Below, piece after piece: positions 54,760 through 63,783 of a stretch of 64,000 nt of DNA; positions within the stretch are counted from its first letter, which is position 1, and the number at the start of each line of letters is the position of its first letter. Made by a program: the position numbers and the translations under genes. A model generated the notes under the pieces. The model did no database searches, was not told where the DNA came from, and worked only from the letters and a program-made list of their open reading frames with translations. The stretch comes from Hathewaya limosa (GTDB lineage Bacteria; Bacillota; Clostridia; Clostridiales; Clostridiaceae), in assembly GCF_030815255.1 (NCBI RefSeq), contig NZ_JAUSWN010000017.1, positions 1-64,000 on the forward strand, written 5' to 3'.

Positions 54760-55911
54760 ATGCTAAATTTAACTTTATTTGAAATGAAAAAGTTTTTACA
54801 TAAAAAAAAGAATTTAATTATAATTGCATTCTTTATAATAATAATGGCTGTTTGGGTAGGATTAAATGCTAGTATAGAAAATCAGTTAAAAAGCTCTGAA
54901 ATTCCTAGTATAGAAGACCGTATGGAATCCATTAAAAATGCACTTAAAGGTATAGATAATGAAATAGAAAAGTTACCTAATAATATGGATCTAGTAAATA
55001 TAAAGAAAGACTTTATCGAAGAAATACAAGTTTTAACAAAAGAAAAAATAGCCTATACAAATAAAGATTTTTCAACTTATTTGAATTGTAAATTAAAACT
55101 AGATAAAAAATTACTCTCACAGATACAAAGTGGAAAGGTAATATCAGGAAAAAATATAGAAGAATTAAGAAATGACATAGAAATAAATAGTATTTTATTA
55201 CAAAAACATATAGAACCAATATATGAAAATACATCAATGAAGGCATATAATTTTATGAAACTGGCTTTAGGTAGTCATTTGCCCTTAATAATTGTAATCC
55301 TAATAATTATGTTAAGTGCTGATATTATATCTAAGGAATTTGAATGTAATACCTATAAACTATTGTTTACTCAACCTATAAATAAAAATTCAATTTTGTT
55401 TAGTAAAATAATTTCTTTAATTCTTATGATAAATATCGTCATATTTTCAATCCTAGGAATATTTTTCTTAATTTTAGGTGTGAAAAATGGCTTTGGTTCT
55501 CCTAATTATCCAACGAAATTTTTACTAAATGGAACTATACAATATATAGATGTAGCACAGTATATAGGTACTGAGTTATTACTATTATTAATGATTAGTA
55601 TATTTACCTGTATATTTTCAACCTTTGTTTCAATGTTGTGTAAAAATACAGGAACTTCAATTTCAATAAGTATTATTATTACTGTAGGATTATATACCCT
55701 TGTAAACAAAGGATTACTTAACTCAATTGCTCATTTAATTCCTGTTACATACATTGATATATCTGATATATTACGTGGAAGTAGGGCATTAGCCTTTAAA
55801 AATAATAGTATTACTACCTATAGTAGTTTTATTATCTTATTCATTTCAACAATATTTGTTGTAGTTTTAAGTGCCATTAAATTTGATAAAAGGCTTACAC
55901 CTAAAAAATAA
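54760..55911 (+). CDS. ABC-2 type permease with extracellular domain
   Basis: A 383-residue membrane protein: one helix at about 17-36, an extracellular coiled stretch (about 40-165), then five or six helices. The segment ADIISKEFECNTYKLLFTQP near 190-209 is the coupling region of BcrB/NatB-like permeases. It starts one base after the ATPase stop. Together they probably export a peptide or drug. Confidence 0.82.
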   Translation: MLNLTLFEMKKFLHKKKNLIIIAFFIIIMAVWVGLNASIENQLKSSEIPSIEDRMESIKNALKGIDNEIEKLPNNMDLVNIKKDFIEEIQVLTKEKIAYTNKDFSTYLNCKLKLDKKLLSQIQSGKVISGKNIEELRNDIEINSILLQKHIEPIYENTSMKAYNFMKLALGSHLPLIIVILIIMLSADIISKEFECNTYKLLFTQPINKNSILFSKIISLILMINIVIFSILGIFFLILGVKNGFGSPNYPTKFLLNGTIQYIDVAQYIGTELLLLLMISIFTCIFSTFVSMLCKNTGTSISISIIITVGLYTLVNKGLLNSIAHLIPVTYIDISDILRGSRALAFKNNSITTYSSFIILFISTIFVVVLSAIKFDKRLTPKK

Positions 55912-55943
55912 CTTATTAAAATACTTATGAAAAGAGGGATATT

Positions 55944-56837
55944 ATGTACAAAAATTTATGTTCTATTCTTATTTGTCCAAAATGTAAAAAAGCAATGAGT
56001 CTATCAGTTATTAAAGAGGAAAATCAAGAGGTTATAGAGGGAACTTTGACCTGCAGTAATGATCATAAATGGTTAATAAGAGATGGGGTTATTTATTTTA
56101 ACTCAAAGGAACAAACAATTACTAATGCCTGGGAAGACGCCTATAAATATAAGAAATATGAAGAAATAGATAATGAAATTTTAAAAAATACTCCTGAAAA
56201 TATGAAAAGAATCTACACTAAAACAATAGACTTCTTTATAAATGAAGTTAATAAAGGTACTAATAACAAACTAATACTTGATATAGCAACCGGAAGGGGG
56301 ATACTAGTAACCAATCTTGCAAGAAGTATTAAAACAGATTGTGAAATAATATGTTGTGACCTAAGCTTTCAGGTATTAAAATATGATAGGTTAAAAATTA
56401 AAAAAATTAATCCTAATTTAAAAGTTAATTATATAGCCTGCGATGCTACAAATCTTCCTATAAAAGATAATTCAATAGACCTTTCTTTATCCTTCTTTGG
56501 AATTCACAATATGTTTGATAAAATACCAGGTGGAATAAAAGAAGCTAAAAGAGTTTTAAAACCAGGAAAACAGTTACTGAATACATCTATGTGTATCAAA
56601 AATGATTCTAAGGGTTATAAGGTTTTAAAAGAAGTCTTAAATTCTCAAGAAACTTATAATTGTGAGGAATTTTTCACTGAGAGTGGTTGTAAAGAAGTTC
56701 ATGAAAAGGCTGATTTTTCAAAGGTTAATATGGTAAAAATAGCAGAAGATATTGGAGCAAAAGCTTTAAATGACCTTTTGCCCTTTGAAGGAGAGTGGTT
56801 TTCTATTATAGTTTCTCAATGTTTTAAGAATAAATAG
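55944..56837 (+). CDS. SAM-dependent methyltransferase with N-terminal zinc ribbon
   Basis: A 297-residue protein. Cysteines C11 and C14 (CPKC), C37 and H41 form a Trm112/RlmA-like zinc site. The Rossmann domain carries ILDIATGRGILV (about 111-122), CDLSFQVL and ACDATNLP (about 171-178). It could methylate rRNA, like RlmA, which gives antibiotic tolerance, or a small molecule. It follows the ABC-2 genes by 32 bases, consistent with a joint self-resistance operon. Confidence 0.8.
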   Translation: MYKNLCSILICPKCKKAMSLSVIKEENQEVIEGTLTCSNDHKWLIRDGVIYFNSKEQTITNAWEDAYKYKKYEEIDNEILKNTPENMKRIYTKTIDFFINEVNKGTNNKLILDIATGRGILVTNLARSIKTDCEIICCDLSFQVLKYDRLKIKKINPNLKVNYIACDATNLPIKDNSIDLSLSFFGIHNMFDKIPGGIKEAKRVLKPGKQLLNTSMCIKNDSKGYKVLKEVLNSQETYNCEEFFTESGCKEVHEKADFSKVNMVKIAEDIGAKALNDLLPFEGEWFSIIVSQCFKNK

Positions 56838-56870
56838 AAAGGACAAGTTTATACTTGTCCTTTCTATTTA
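56832..56870. terminator. Perfect terminator between convergent genes
   Basis: AAATAGAAAGGACAAGT pairs perfectly with ACTTGTCCTTTCTATTT around a 4-base loop. The stop codons of both flanking genes lie in the stem. Confidence 0.85.
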
Positions 56871-57040
56871 TAAGGAGTAACAACTGGCTTTCCATCTGAA
56901 TTAAGAAGCACCGATAGTCCTCCTGCAACTCCATTGCTAATATATAAATAATTAACTCCTGTTTCAGTATCTACAATAACCCTAAAGGTTTCTGACATTC
57001 CTTCTACTATTCTAACTTCAAATCTTTTTTGACGTTCCAT
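56864..57040 (-). CDS. DUF6440 family protein
   Basis: A 58-residue protein from the ATG at 57040 (AGGTG upstream). The middle, VIVDTETGVNYLYISNGVAG followed by GLSVLLNSDGKPV, is the DUF6440 pattern. Small soluble proteins of unknown function, usually standing alone in clostridia. The stop lies inside the shared terminator stem. Confidence 0.8.
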   Translation of the reverse strand: MERQKRFEVRIVEGMSETFRVIVDTETGVNYLYISNGVAGGLSVLLNSDGKPVVTPYK

Positions 57041-57198
57041 CTTTTCACCTCATAGATTTATATAGAATATATATATTAGCAATTTAAACTTTATATAACT
57101 AGAAACTTATCTTAAATTACTCCTTAAATAACCTGCTTATAAGAAAAAAAAGGATGTGAAACTATTAAGTTAGCTCCACATACTTATTTTTTTTCTTA

Positions 57199-57978
57199 TT
57201 AATAATATCCCAGTTTACCATCTCTTTTAGCCTTATTTTCGAATATTTTAAATACCATAATACCTATGGTAAGCCATATTAATGATGTTAATATTAAAAT
57301 ACATAATTTACTTAATGAAATATTACCATAAGTAATAGACTCTCTAACCAAATCATTTCCTAAGGTAAGAGGAATTAACTTCTTTATAACAACCTTATTA
57401 CTTGTTTTAGCAACTGTATCGCATGAAAATAGAAAGAATATTTGAAGAAAAAATACTATCTTTCCTATCTTTTTTTCTTTTAAAGCTATTCCACCTAAAA
57501 TTAGACCAATTCCATACATTCCGATTAAAGTTATTAATAATATTATTAATGAAGTAATATTAAAAGCTATTGAAACATCTAAAAATACCTTTGATATAAT
57601 TAAAATTATAGCTATTATTAATACTTCCAATATAAAGGATTGAACAAAAGTAGCTACATTAAGGACTTCTATAGGAATTATTGACATATATTTATGTTCT
57701 AATGTACCTGAAGTAGCCTCACAGACAACAGTGCTGCTCATTGTATTCATGGCCATATTAGAAAAATTCCAAAGGATATATCCTATTAGCATTAATTCTC
57801 TACTTCCCGCTTTTCCATTAGAATATATTGATTTTAAACTAGAACCAGAATTCATAACTATTAAACTAAAATATAAAAGTAGCATATTTATTACTTCAGA
57901 CAAAAAGTTCATTCTATAGTTCCAAGCTTCTTCAAATCCTATTCTTAATTCTTCCATAAATCCTCTTAAATAGATCAT
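57199..57978 (-). CDS. ABC-2 type permease
   Basis: A 259-residue protein with six transmembrane helices. The VVCEATSGTLEHKYMSIIPI stretch (about 83-102) is the coupling region. It lies one base after the stop of the ATPase gene on the same strand. It may form a homodimer with the ATPase. Confidence 0.82.
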   Translation of the reverse strand: MIYLRGFMEELRIGFEEAWNYRMNFLSEVINMLLLYFSLIVMNSGSSLKSIYSNGKAGSRELMLIGYILWNFSNMAMNTMSSTVVCEATSGTLEHKYMSIIPIEVLNVATFVQSFILEVLIIAIILIISKVFLDVSIAFNITSLIILLITLIGMYGIGLILGGIALKEKKIGKIVFFLQIFFLFSCDTVAKTSNKVVIKKLIPLTLGNDLVRESITYGNISLSKLCILILTSLIWLTIGIMVFKIFENKAKRDGKLGYY

Positions 57979-57979
57979 A

Positions 57980-58702
57980 TTAAACTCCTTTCCTAACTAC
58001 ACCTAGGTATCTATTTCGTATTTCATCTAATGATAGGTCTTTATTTATTATATTATCTTGAATTTCTCCATTATTAATTAATATGTATCTATCGCTTACA
58101 TCCTTAGTAAACTCTAGATCATGAGATGTTAGTAACACGTATGTTCCTAAATTTTCTTTTATTAAATTTAACAAACTTACTAAGTCGCTTTTAGCCTCAA
58201 TATCAAGACCATTAGATGGTTCATCTAATATAAGTATTTTAGGTTCTATCAAAATAGAGGTTAGTATTGATACTTTTTGTTTTTGTCCTAAAGATAAATC
58301 ACATACACGTTTATTTAACAAATCTTTTATTTTAAACATTTCATCATATTTATCAATATTTTCATTTATTATCTTTCTGCTTTTGCCTTTAAGCGCTCCA
58401 AAATAATAAAAATTACTTATAACTTTTGCCCTCCAATATATATTTCTAGCTCCATCTAGTATTAATTCTATTTCATTTTTATATGGATTATTTCCATTTT
58501 TAATTTCTAATTCATCAATAGTTATACTTCCATTATCAAAAATAATTAATCCTGCTAAACACTTTGTTAGTGTTGTCTTTCCTGCTCCATTAGGTCCTAA
58601 TAAACAAACTACTTCATTTTCAGCTATGTCAAATGTAACTTTATTTAGGGCAACTTTACCCGTTTTTTTATAGATCTTAGTTATATCTTTAAATTCTATC
58701 AT
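57980..58702 (-). CDS. ABC-2 type transporter ATPase
   Basis: 240 residues from the ATG at 58702, where the fold begins (MIEFKDITKIYK). AAAGG is upstream; the longer frame to 58792 adds non-conserved hydrophobic sequence. Walker A is GPNGAGKTT, signature LSLGQKQKVS, Walker B ILILDEPSNGLD and switch histidine in LLTSHDL. It forms an operon with the permease. Confidence 0.85.
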   Translation of the reverse strand: MIEFKDITKIYKKTGKVALNKVTFDIAENEVVCLLGPNGAGKTTLTKCLAGLIIFDNGSITIDELEIKNGNNPYKNEIELILDGARNIYWRAKVISNFYYFGALKGKSRKIINENIDKYDEMFKIKDLLNKRVCDLSLGQKQKVSILTSILIEPKILILDEPSNGLDIEAKSDLVSLLNLIKENLGTYVLLTSHDLEFTKDVSDRYILINNGEIQDNIINKDLSLDEIRNRYLGVVRKGV

Positions 58703-59041
58703 TAATATCACAACCTTTATATAAAATATATTGTTAATACTAAATACCATTCCATCAATAACATAACTACTTATATATAGAAGTAAATTCATATTCTAAT
58801 TATTCTATGTATTCTGAAAATTTTATGTATTAATTGGGAATTTCTTTTTTATTTTATTATATTCACAAAAAGAACTAAAGTCAAATTATTATATAATACC
58901 TATGATTTTAAATAATTTAAATTATATGGTAATAAGTAAAATATTTCAGTATGTATATTTGTTGAAGTTAAAAAATTTAATTTAGATAAGATACTAGAAA
59001 ACGCCTAAAAATTAAATATAAAGATCTTAAAGCAAGTTTAC
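58703..59041. other. Upstream region of the ABC-2 operon
   Basis: No supported gene. The plus strand has two short protein-like runs around 58965-59075 (for example EVKKFNLDKILENA) split by stops, perhaps a decayed gene. Confidence 0.3.
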
Positions 59042-59088
59042 ATATTGCTAATACCTTATTTTATATAGAATTAAAGCATTAGCAATAT
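59042..59088. terminator. Inverted repeat at the recombinase 3' end
   Basis: ATATTGCTAAT (59042-59052) pairs with ATTAGCAATAT (59078-59088), and the recombinase stop lies six bases to the right. The tail is not strongly T-rich, so its terminator role is uncertain. Confidence 0.5.
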
Positions 59089-59093
59089 TATTT

Positions 59094-59699
59094 TTATCCT
59101 AAATTACTCATTAAATAAACTTCCTTCTTTTCTTCCTCTGTAATTCCAATATATCTTAAGGTTTCACGTTTTGATGAATGGTTAAAGATCTGCATTAAAA
59201 GCTCTAGGGATACCCCTTTATTATAAGCATGATATCCAAAAGTTTTACGAAGACTATGAGTTCCAAGTTCTCCTTCTACTATGTTTCCATTTTCATCCTT
59301 TTTAACAAGACCAACAGCCTCACCTGCATTATTTAAAATATACCAAGCATGTTGACGAGTAATTGGTTTGTTTCCACCTTTTCTACTTTTAAATATGTAT
59401 TCATCTAAGGATTCTGGTTTTACTTCCTTTATATAAGTTTCCAAAACTTTTTTTATAATAGGTCCTATATAAAATCTATTTGACTTTGAAGTTTTCTTTT
59501 CTGTAATTAAACAAGAATCCTTTATTTTAAAATCTGGATAAACAAGATCTTCAAATTTTAACTTTAAAATATCGCTAATTCTAAGTCCTACATTTATTCC
59601 AAAAATAAACAATAATTCATTTCTTGTACTTTGACCCTTTAAATAAGTTCTCATAGCTTTTATTAATTTCATATCTCGAATTGGTTCAACTGTTTTCAT
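59094..59699 (-). CDS. Short tyrosine recombinase
   Basis: A 201-residue site-specific recombinase with all catalytic residues: R40 (in GLRISD), H148 and R151 (THSLRKTFG), H174 (FNHSS) and the nucleophile Y183 (LRYIGI). It consists almost only of the catalytic domain, without an arm-binding domain. This size is typical of inversion or phase-variation enzymes (FimB-like) and of short clostridial integrases. It is divergent from the sigma factor, sharing a 530-base region. Confidence 0.88.
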   Translation of the reverse strand: MKTVEPIRDMKLIKAMRTYLKGQSTRNELLFIFGINVGLRISDILKLKFEDLVYPDFKIKDSCLITEKKTSKSNRFYIGPIIKKVLETYIKEVKPESLDEYIFKSRKGGNKPITRQHAWYILNNAGEAVGLVKKDENGNIVEGELGTHSLRKTFGYHAYNKGVSLELLMQIFNHSSKRETLRYIGITEEEKKEVYLMSNLG

Positions 59700-59814
59700 A
59701 TTTTTTACCTTTCTAACAAATTTAAGTTAATTTTCTAATAAAAGTATTTTACTAAAGCTATATTACATTTCATATATATAGTTAGTGATGTGTCACATTG
59801 AATTTAAAATTTTT

Positions 59815-59956
59815 AGGATGCCTAAAAAAACATCCCTGAAAGTCGCATTCTACCGTAAATTGAATCTTATAAAACTGGGTTATGTAAGATTCGCATTCCA
59901 TTATATAGAAAAATTTACAATAACTATTTTTTTGCTTTTAAAAGTTATTACTTAAG
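59815..59956. promoter_or_regulatory. Three successive small hairpins upstream of the recombinase
   Basis: Stems GGATG/CATCC (about 59817-59836), GAATCTTA/TAAGATTC (59862-59892) and AATAACT/AGTTATT (about 59930-59956) lie in one run. The middle one is flanked by two TCGCATTC direct repeats (59843-59850 and 59891-59898). It could be a structured leader or a recombination site; neither is proven. Confidence 0.35.
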
Positions 59957-60165
59957 TAGAATAACAGATTTTTGGAAAATATCAAAAACATTTTTTACCA
60001 TTAAATTCAAAAAATAAATCACTGGTTTAATTTAAAATATTCTTAATTTTTAAAATATTATTTATATTATAAATTTTCATATATTCGTAATGATTGTAAC
60101 CTTATTTTCCCAAAATATATTTTCATAATATTAAATTAAATCATAGCTTTTTATTTTATCATAAT

Positions 60166-60194
60166 TTAACATTATTGTAATTTTAAGTTATAAT
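60166..60194 (+). promoter_or_regulatory. Likely promoter of the sigma-factor gene
   Basis: TTAACA (60166-60171) and TATAAT (60189-60194), 17 bases apart, 31 bases before the ATG and upstream of the AAAGGAGG site. Confidence 0.65.
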
Positions 60195-60225
60195 AACATT
60201 AAAAGGTTATAAAAGGAGGATTTGT

Positions 60226-60768
60226 ATGGAGGAGTTAATAAAAAGAGCAAAAGAAGGAGATCGTTTAGCTATAATTTATATTATTGAAAAATATAAACCC
60301 TTTGTTATAAAATGTGCTTCTAAATATAATGTTCCCGCATATGACTTTGAAGATTTAGTACAGCATGGCTATCTTTCCATTATTAAAGCAATACATATGT
60401 ATAAATCTAACAGTAATTCTTATAATGGATATATTCTAAATGCTATAACTTTAAATTTTAAAGCACTTCTAAAAGGGGAGATAAAACATTTTAGAGAAAT
60501 GCCAGATGAAGACATAATGGAAAAAGAGGATTATTATGATTTTACCTTAGAAGATGAAATCATAGCTTATGAAGAAGTTGAAAAACTTTACAGTATATTA
60601 GATACCTTAGAAAAATTAGAAAGAGAAATTATAAAAAGACACTATATTAATGAAGAAAGTTTTATAGACATTGCTAGTGATCTAGATATAAACTACAATA
60701 GAACCATGTATTTAAAGAAAAGAGGTCTTTTGAAATTAAGACATAGCTTACTAGATATAAGCACCTAA
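60226..60768 (+). CDS. Small sigma-70 family factor
   Basis: A 180-residue sigma factor: region 2 at about 1-70 (AYDFEDLVQHGYLSIIKAIH is the -10/core binding helix), and region 4 at about 120-178 (KLEREIIKRHYINEESFIDI). The size matches the toxin/bacteriocin sigma factors of clostridia (TcdR, BotR, TetR, UviA), but I cannot say which group it belongs to. AAGGAGG precedes the ATG. Possible targets in this window (holin/endolysin genes) are speculative. Confidence 0.8.
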   Translation: MEELIKRAKEGDRLAIIYIIEKYKPFVIKCASKYNVPAYDFEDLVQHGYLSIIKAIHMYKSNSNSYNGYILNAITLNFKALLKGEIKHFREMPDEDIMEKEDYYDFTLEDEIIAYEEVEKLYSILDTLEKLEREIIKRHYINEESFIDIASDLDINYNRTMYLKKRGLLKLRHSLLDIST

Positions 60769-60787
60769 ATTTAGGTGCTTTTTTTGT
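60759..60787 (+). terminator. Terminator of the sigma-factor gene
   Basis: AGCACCTAAA pairs with TTTAGGTGCT directly, followed by a seven-base T run. Confidence 0.85.
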
Positions 60788-60922
60788 ATTACAAATGTAA
60801 TACACTCCTTATATAATAATATTTAAAATTTATCTATAAAAAAATGATTTTTAAGAATCTTTTTTATAGATACTTTTAATAATTCCTTATAATACATTTT
60901 TGAAATTCAAATGATCAAGTTC

Positions 60923-61393
60923 TTATTTAGAATATTTCTTTAATATTGGCTTAGTAACTTGAAAAATACTAGCTCCAAATAAAACACCAGTAAGCATATA
61001 AATGAATACATTAAAAATTATTATGGAAATATTTATCGGATAAGTAATACTACATATACTTAATATGAATCCCCAAGTAATTATTCCCTTAATAACAATA
61101 TATTTAGTCTTTATATCATTTAAAGTATATTGTTTTTTTGTCAAATTAATATAAAAATCATACTTTAATTTGCCAGCAATTAAACCTATAAAAACACACA
61201 ATATAAGCTTTATTCCAATTAATAAACACATCTTATATAAGTTACCACTTGAACTTTTATATATAAACTCATTTAAACATGCTAATAAAAATACCTCGGG
61301 CAAGTATCTTAATATAACATTTTCTATTAGAACATATCTAAGACAGCTAATACTATTTATCTTTAATATATGCTTTTCAAAATTTTGTTCCAT
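60923..61393 (-). CDS. Membrane protein, unknown
   Basis: A 156-residue protein with about five hydrophobic segments (roughly 30-44, 54-78, 100-116, 118-130 and 132-148). GGAGG precedes the ATG. It looks a little like AgrB in size, but has no AgrB motif and no AgrD-like peptide is nearby. Confidence 0.55.
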   Translation of the reverse strand: MEQNFEKHILKINSISCLRYVLIENVILRYLPEVFLLACLNEFIYKSSSGNLYKMCLLIGIKLILCVFIGLIAGKLKYDFYINLTKKQYTLNDIKTKYIVIKGIITWGFILSICSITYPINISIIIFNVFIYMLTGVLFGASIFQVTKPILKKYSK

Positions 61394-61560
61394 AAATCCT
61401 CCTTACTATAAATATATACAGTGTTTTTCAAGAATTTTATATATTCATATTACTATTATTTTAAATAAATGTATAGAGTTATGGCAATATTCAAATTAAT
61501 TTTCAACCTACTAAAAATCGCTATAAACCTAGATTTATATATATGAATGGTAACTTTTTC

Positions 61561-61588
61561 TTGTAATTTATTTAGTTTTTTGTATAAT
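61561..61588 (+). promoter_or_regulatory. Likely promoter
   Basis: TTGTAA (61561-61566) and TATAAT (61583-61588), 16 bases apart, 56 bases before the truncated acetyltransferase start. Confidence 0.55.
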
Positions 61589-61644
61589 AAATGTAATATT
61601 AATCAGTAAGGTATAAATATATTCACTAAAAAAGGAGGAAACTT

Positions 61645-61758
61645 ATGGATAATTTAGGTACCATACAAATAGAAACTAATCAGCTTATTTTAAGGAAATT
61701 TAAATTAACAGATTCCATGGATATGTTTAAAAATTGGGGAAGTGATACTAATGAATAA
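61645..61758 (+). pseudogene. Acetyltransferase, N-terminal 37 codons only
   Basis: A perfect AAAGGAGG and ATG lead into IETNQLILRKFKLTDSMDMF, the first helix and strand of RimJ-like GNAT proteins. The frame stops after NWGSDTNE. The rest of the gene is replaced by a membrane protein gene starting in another frame at 61751. Confidence 0.65.
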
Positions 61759-62017
61759 AGAAATTTTTTTAAAAGTAATGTCTTATATTTTACCTATAGT
61801 TTTACTTATTGTAACCATAGTAAATTATATTTATGGACTTAGTGGGAAAGAGTTTTTATTAAATCCTTCTTTTGTTGCTATCTTTTGTATAATATTTTAT
61901 TTATTCATGAATCATCTAACAAAAGATACTTCTAAATTTGATAAAGTGAAAAAATTAAACCTACTTTCATTTCTTTTATATTCATTATTTGAACTTGTTG
62001 TATTGATATTATCATAA
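61751..62017 (+). CDS. Small membrane protein overlapping the acetyltransferase stump
   Basis: 88 residues from the ATG at 61751 (a GTG at 61742 gives 91). Three transmembrane helices (about 8-26, 36-54 and 66-86). It overlaps the stump by eight bases and depends on that gene's promoter and ribosome loading. Function unknown. Confidence 0.5.
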   Translation: MNKEIFLKVMSYILPIVLLIVTIVNYIYGLSGKEFLLNPSFVAIFCIIFYLFMNHLTKDTSKFDKVKKLNLLSFLLYSLFELVVLILS

Positions 62018-62159
62018 AAACTTTAAAATAAAGCATTATCTTTATGGAAAATTAATCTATAATTTACTTTATGAGGAGTTAAAAGATAAGGGAGAATTTA
62101 AAGTATTGCAAAATGCAGTAAACCCGTAAATACAAATGACTTTATGCTAATGTAGTGGA

Positions 62160-62195
62160 CTGTCTTATAATTGGAATAGTTCTATTATAAGACAG
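62160..62195. terminator. Hairpin terminator
   Basis: CTGTCTTATAAT pairs perfectly with ATTATAAGACAG around a 12-base loop, between convergent genes. Confidence 0.65.
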
Positions 62196-62213
62196 CCCTT
62201 GTGATTCCTAATA

Positions 62214-62795
62214 TTAAAGATCCAATTCATATAGATTACATTCATGAACTCTTTTAAACTTCCTTTTGATTTTTTCTTTATTTTCACCAGTATAATGAGC
62301 AAAACAACTACATATAAATAACTTTTCTATTTTAGTATCAATAATATCTTTACATTCATTATTTTCCATATACACATGAAGATATGATTCCTTCCATTCA
62401 AAGTTTTTATTTTTATACCAATCATTTACCCATCCATCATCTCTTGTCCACGCTTGAAGTTTTTTTATCCCTTTATGCTTTAATCTTAATACAGACTCAT
62501 TTAGTAATGTAGTTGCAATTCCAAGTCGTCTATATTCAGGTAATACAGCCAAATGCCATATTACTCCACCTAACTCATCAAGCTTATAACATGCTTTCCC
62601 TTGTTCTATTTCATATTCTATGTCTATTAATCCAACTATTTTATTATCTATTTCTGCAACTAATTCAATAGAAGGATTTTCATAATGTTCTTTTTCACGT
62701 AATACATCATCAAAATATGCACTATCCAAAAAAGATAAGACCCTACATCTTACCCATTGAAGCTCGTCCGTTTTTTTATATTCACGTATTTTCAT
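62214..62795 (-). CDS. GNAT-family acetyltransferase
   Basis: A 193-residue protein. VIWHLAVLPEYRRLGIATTL (about 78-97) holds the strand 4 and R-R-L-G-I-A acetyl-CoA motif, followed by LRLKHKGIKKLQAWTRDDGW and WYKNKNFEW near 133. The C-terminal 50 residues are an unusual tail with CSCFAHY. AGGTG lies upstream of the ATG. Confidence 0.85.
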   Translation of the reverse strand: MKIREYKKTDELQWVRCRVLSFLDSAYFDDVLREKEHYENPSIELVAEIDNKIVGLIDIEYEIEQGKACYKLDELGGVIWHLAVLPEYRRLGIATTLLNESVLRLKHKGIKKLQAWTRDDGWVNDWYKNKNFEWKESYLHVYMENNECKDIIDTKIEKLFICSCFAHYTGENKEKIKRKFKRVHECNLYELDL

Positions 62796-62832
62796 TTTTA
62801 TATCACCTCAATTATATTAATTTAAGTCTATA

Positions 62833-62875
62833 ATGTATTACACCCATATTATAAATATAATATGGGTGTAATACA
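62833..62875. terminator. Perfect 20-base inverted repeat
   Basis: ATGTATTACACCCATATTAT pairs with ATAATATGGGTGTAATACAT around a very short loop. It is placed just after the stop of the membrane gene at 62884 (minus strand) and upstream of the acetyltransferase. A terminator is most likely; an operator cannot be ruled out. Confidence 0.65.
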
Positions 62876-62883
62876 TTTAATAT

Positions 62884-63345
62884 TTATTTATTAAGAATTT
62901 CTAATTCTGATGTAACAGGTAAATTTTCTTTTATAACAGCAATTACTTTATCATAATCACTCTTTTTAAAATAGAAACTTTGTTCCATAAAGCCGCCAAA
63001 TAACTTAACTTTTATATTCTTTGAACTTATTACAGAAACCTTTTTAATTTCATTCCATAATATAATTTGCTTATATTTATACATTGAAACAAAACCCTTT
63101 GAAGAAATGCCTTCCTTAACACATGAACTTATGAACGTAAGAATTCCCAATGCTCCGATTATATAATGACCCCAATTCTGTGCATAAGTATACATGATCC
63201 ACCCAAGAACAATAACACTAGTTAACATAGTAAAAAGTTCAATATATCTTTTCTTCGTAGGTATTTTTAATGTTTTTATATATCTTAGCTGTTGCAGAAT
63301 AATCATAACAAGAATTATTGGAATTATAATATTAATAATTTTCAC
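62884..63345 (-). CDS. DUF5673-like membrane protein
   Basis: A 153-residue protein with three helices (about 3-20, 36-54 and 60-76) and a C-terminal soluble domain starting IILWNEIKKVSVISSKNIKV, a PH-like pattern as in DUF5673. GGAGG precedes the ATG. Function unknown. Confidence 0.6.
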   Translation of the reverse strand: MKIINIIIPIILVMIILQQLRYIKTLKIPTKKRYIELFTMLTSVIVLGWIMYTYAQNWGHYIIGALGILTFISSCVKEGISSKGFVSMYKYKQIILWNEIKKVSVISSKNIKVKLFGGFMEQSFYFKKSDYDKVIAVIKENLPVTSELEILNK

Positions 63346-63397
63346 TGTATTCCTCCTATTTTATACATATAATAAACTTGTCTATTTATAATGCTTT

Positions 63398-63523
63398 CTA
63401 CGAAGTAACTTTAAATCTTTCTAAATCTTTTAATCCGTCATATACTTCCTTCCTAGTAAAATTACTTTTTTCTAAATCCTCATCACTTTTATCAAGTAAT
63501 GAATTATAAAATTGAAATGTTAT
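63398..63523 (-). pseudogene. Remnant of an unrecognised gene
   Basis: A 41-codon frame after a stop reads YNSLLDKSDEDLEKSNFTRK then EVYDGLKDLERFKVTS. No start codon. It looks like the C-terminus of a lost soluble protein. The rest of 63346-63783 shows nothing else. Confidence 0.3.
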
Positions 63524-63783
63524 TTATATATACTAATTACAGTAGAACATATTTTAATTACGCCCATTATAACATAGTTTGTCTAAATACAATATAATTT
63601 TTCTGAAGAATTTATTTATATAGAATTTATAAAAAAGTTATAAGTATAAGTTAAAGCTTATTTCATAATAAGGTATTTAATGTTATAATAGATTTATAAG
63701 TGGTATAAATAAACACATTTTAAAGTATGATTCACGTATATTACAAGTATAATATATATGTATTACTAATTAAGGAGGACATA

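Noticed and set aside
60923..61393. AgrB-like quorum-sensing protease
   Set aside because: Size fits, but the AgrB His/Cys motifs and an AgrD-like peptide gene are missing.
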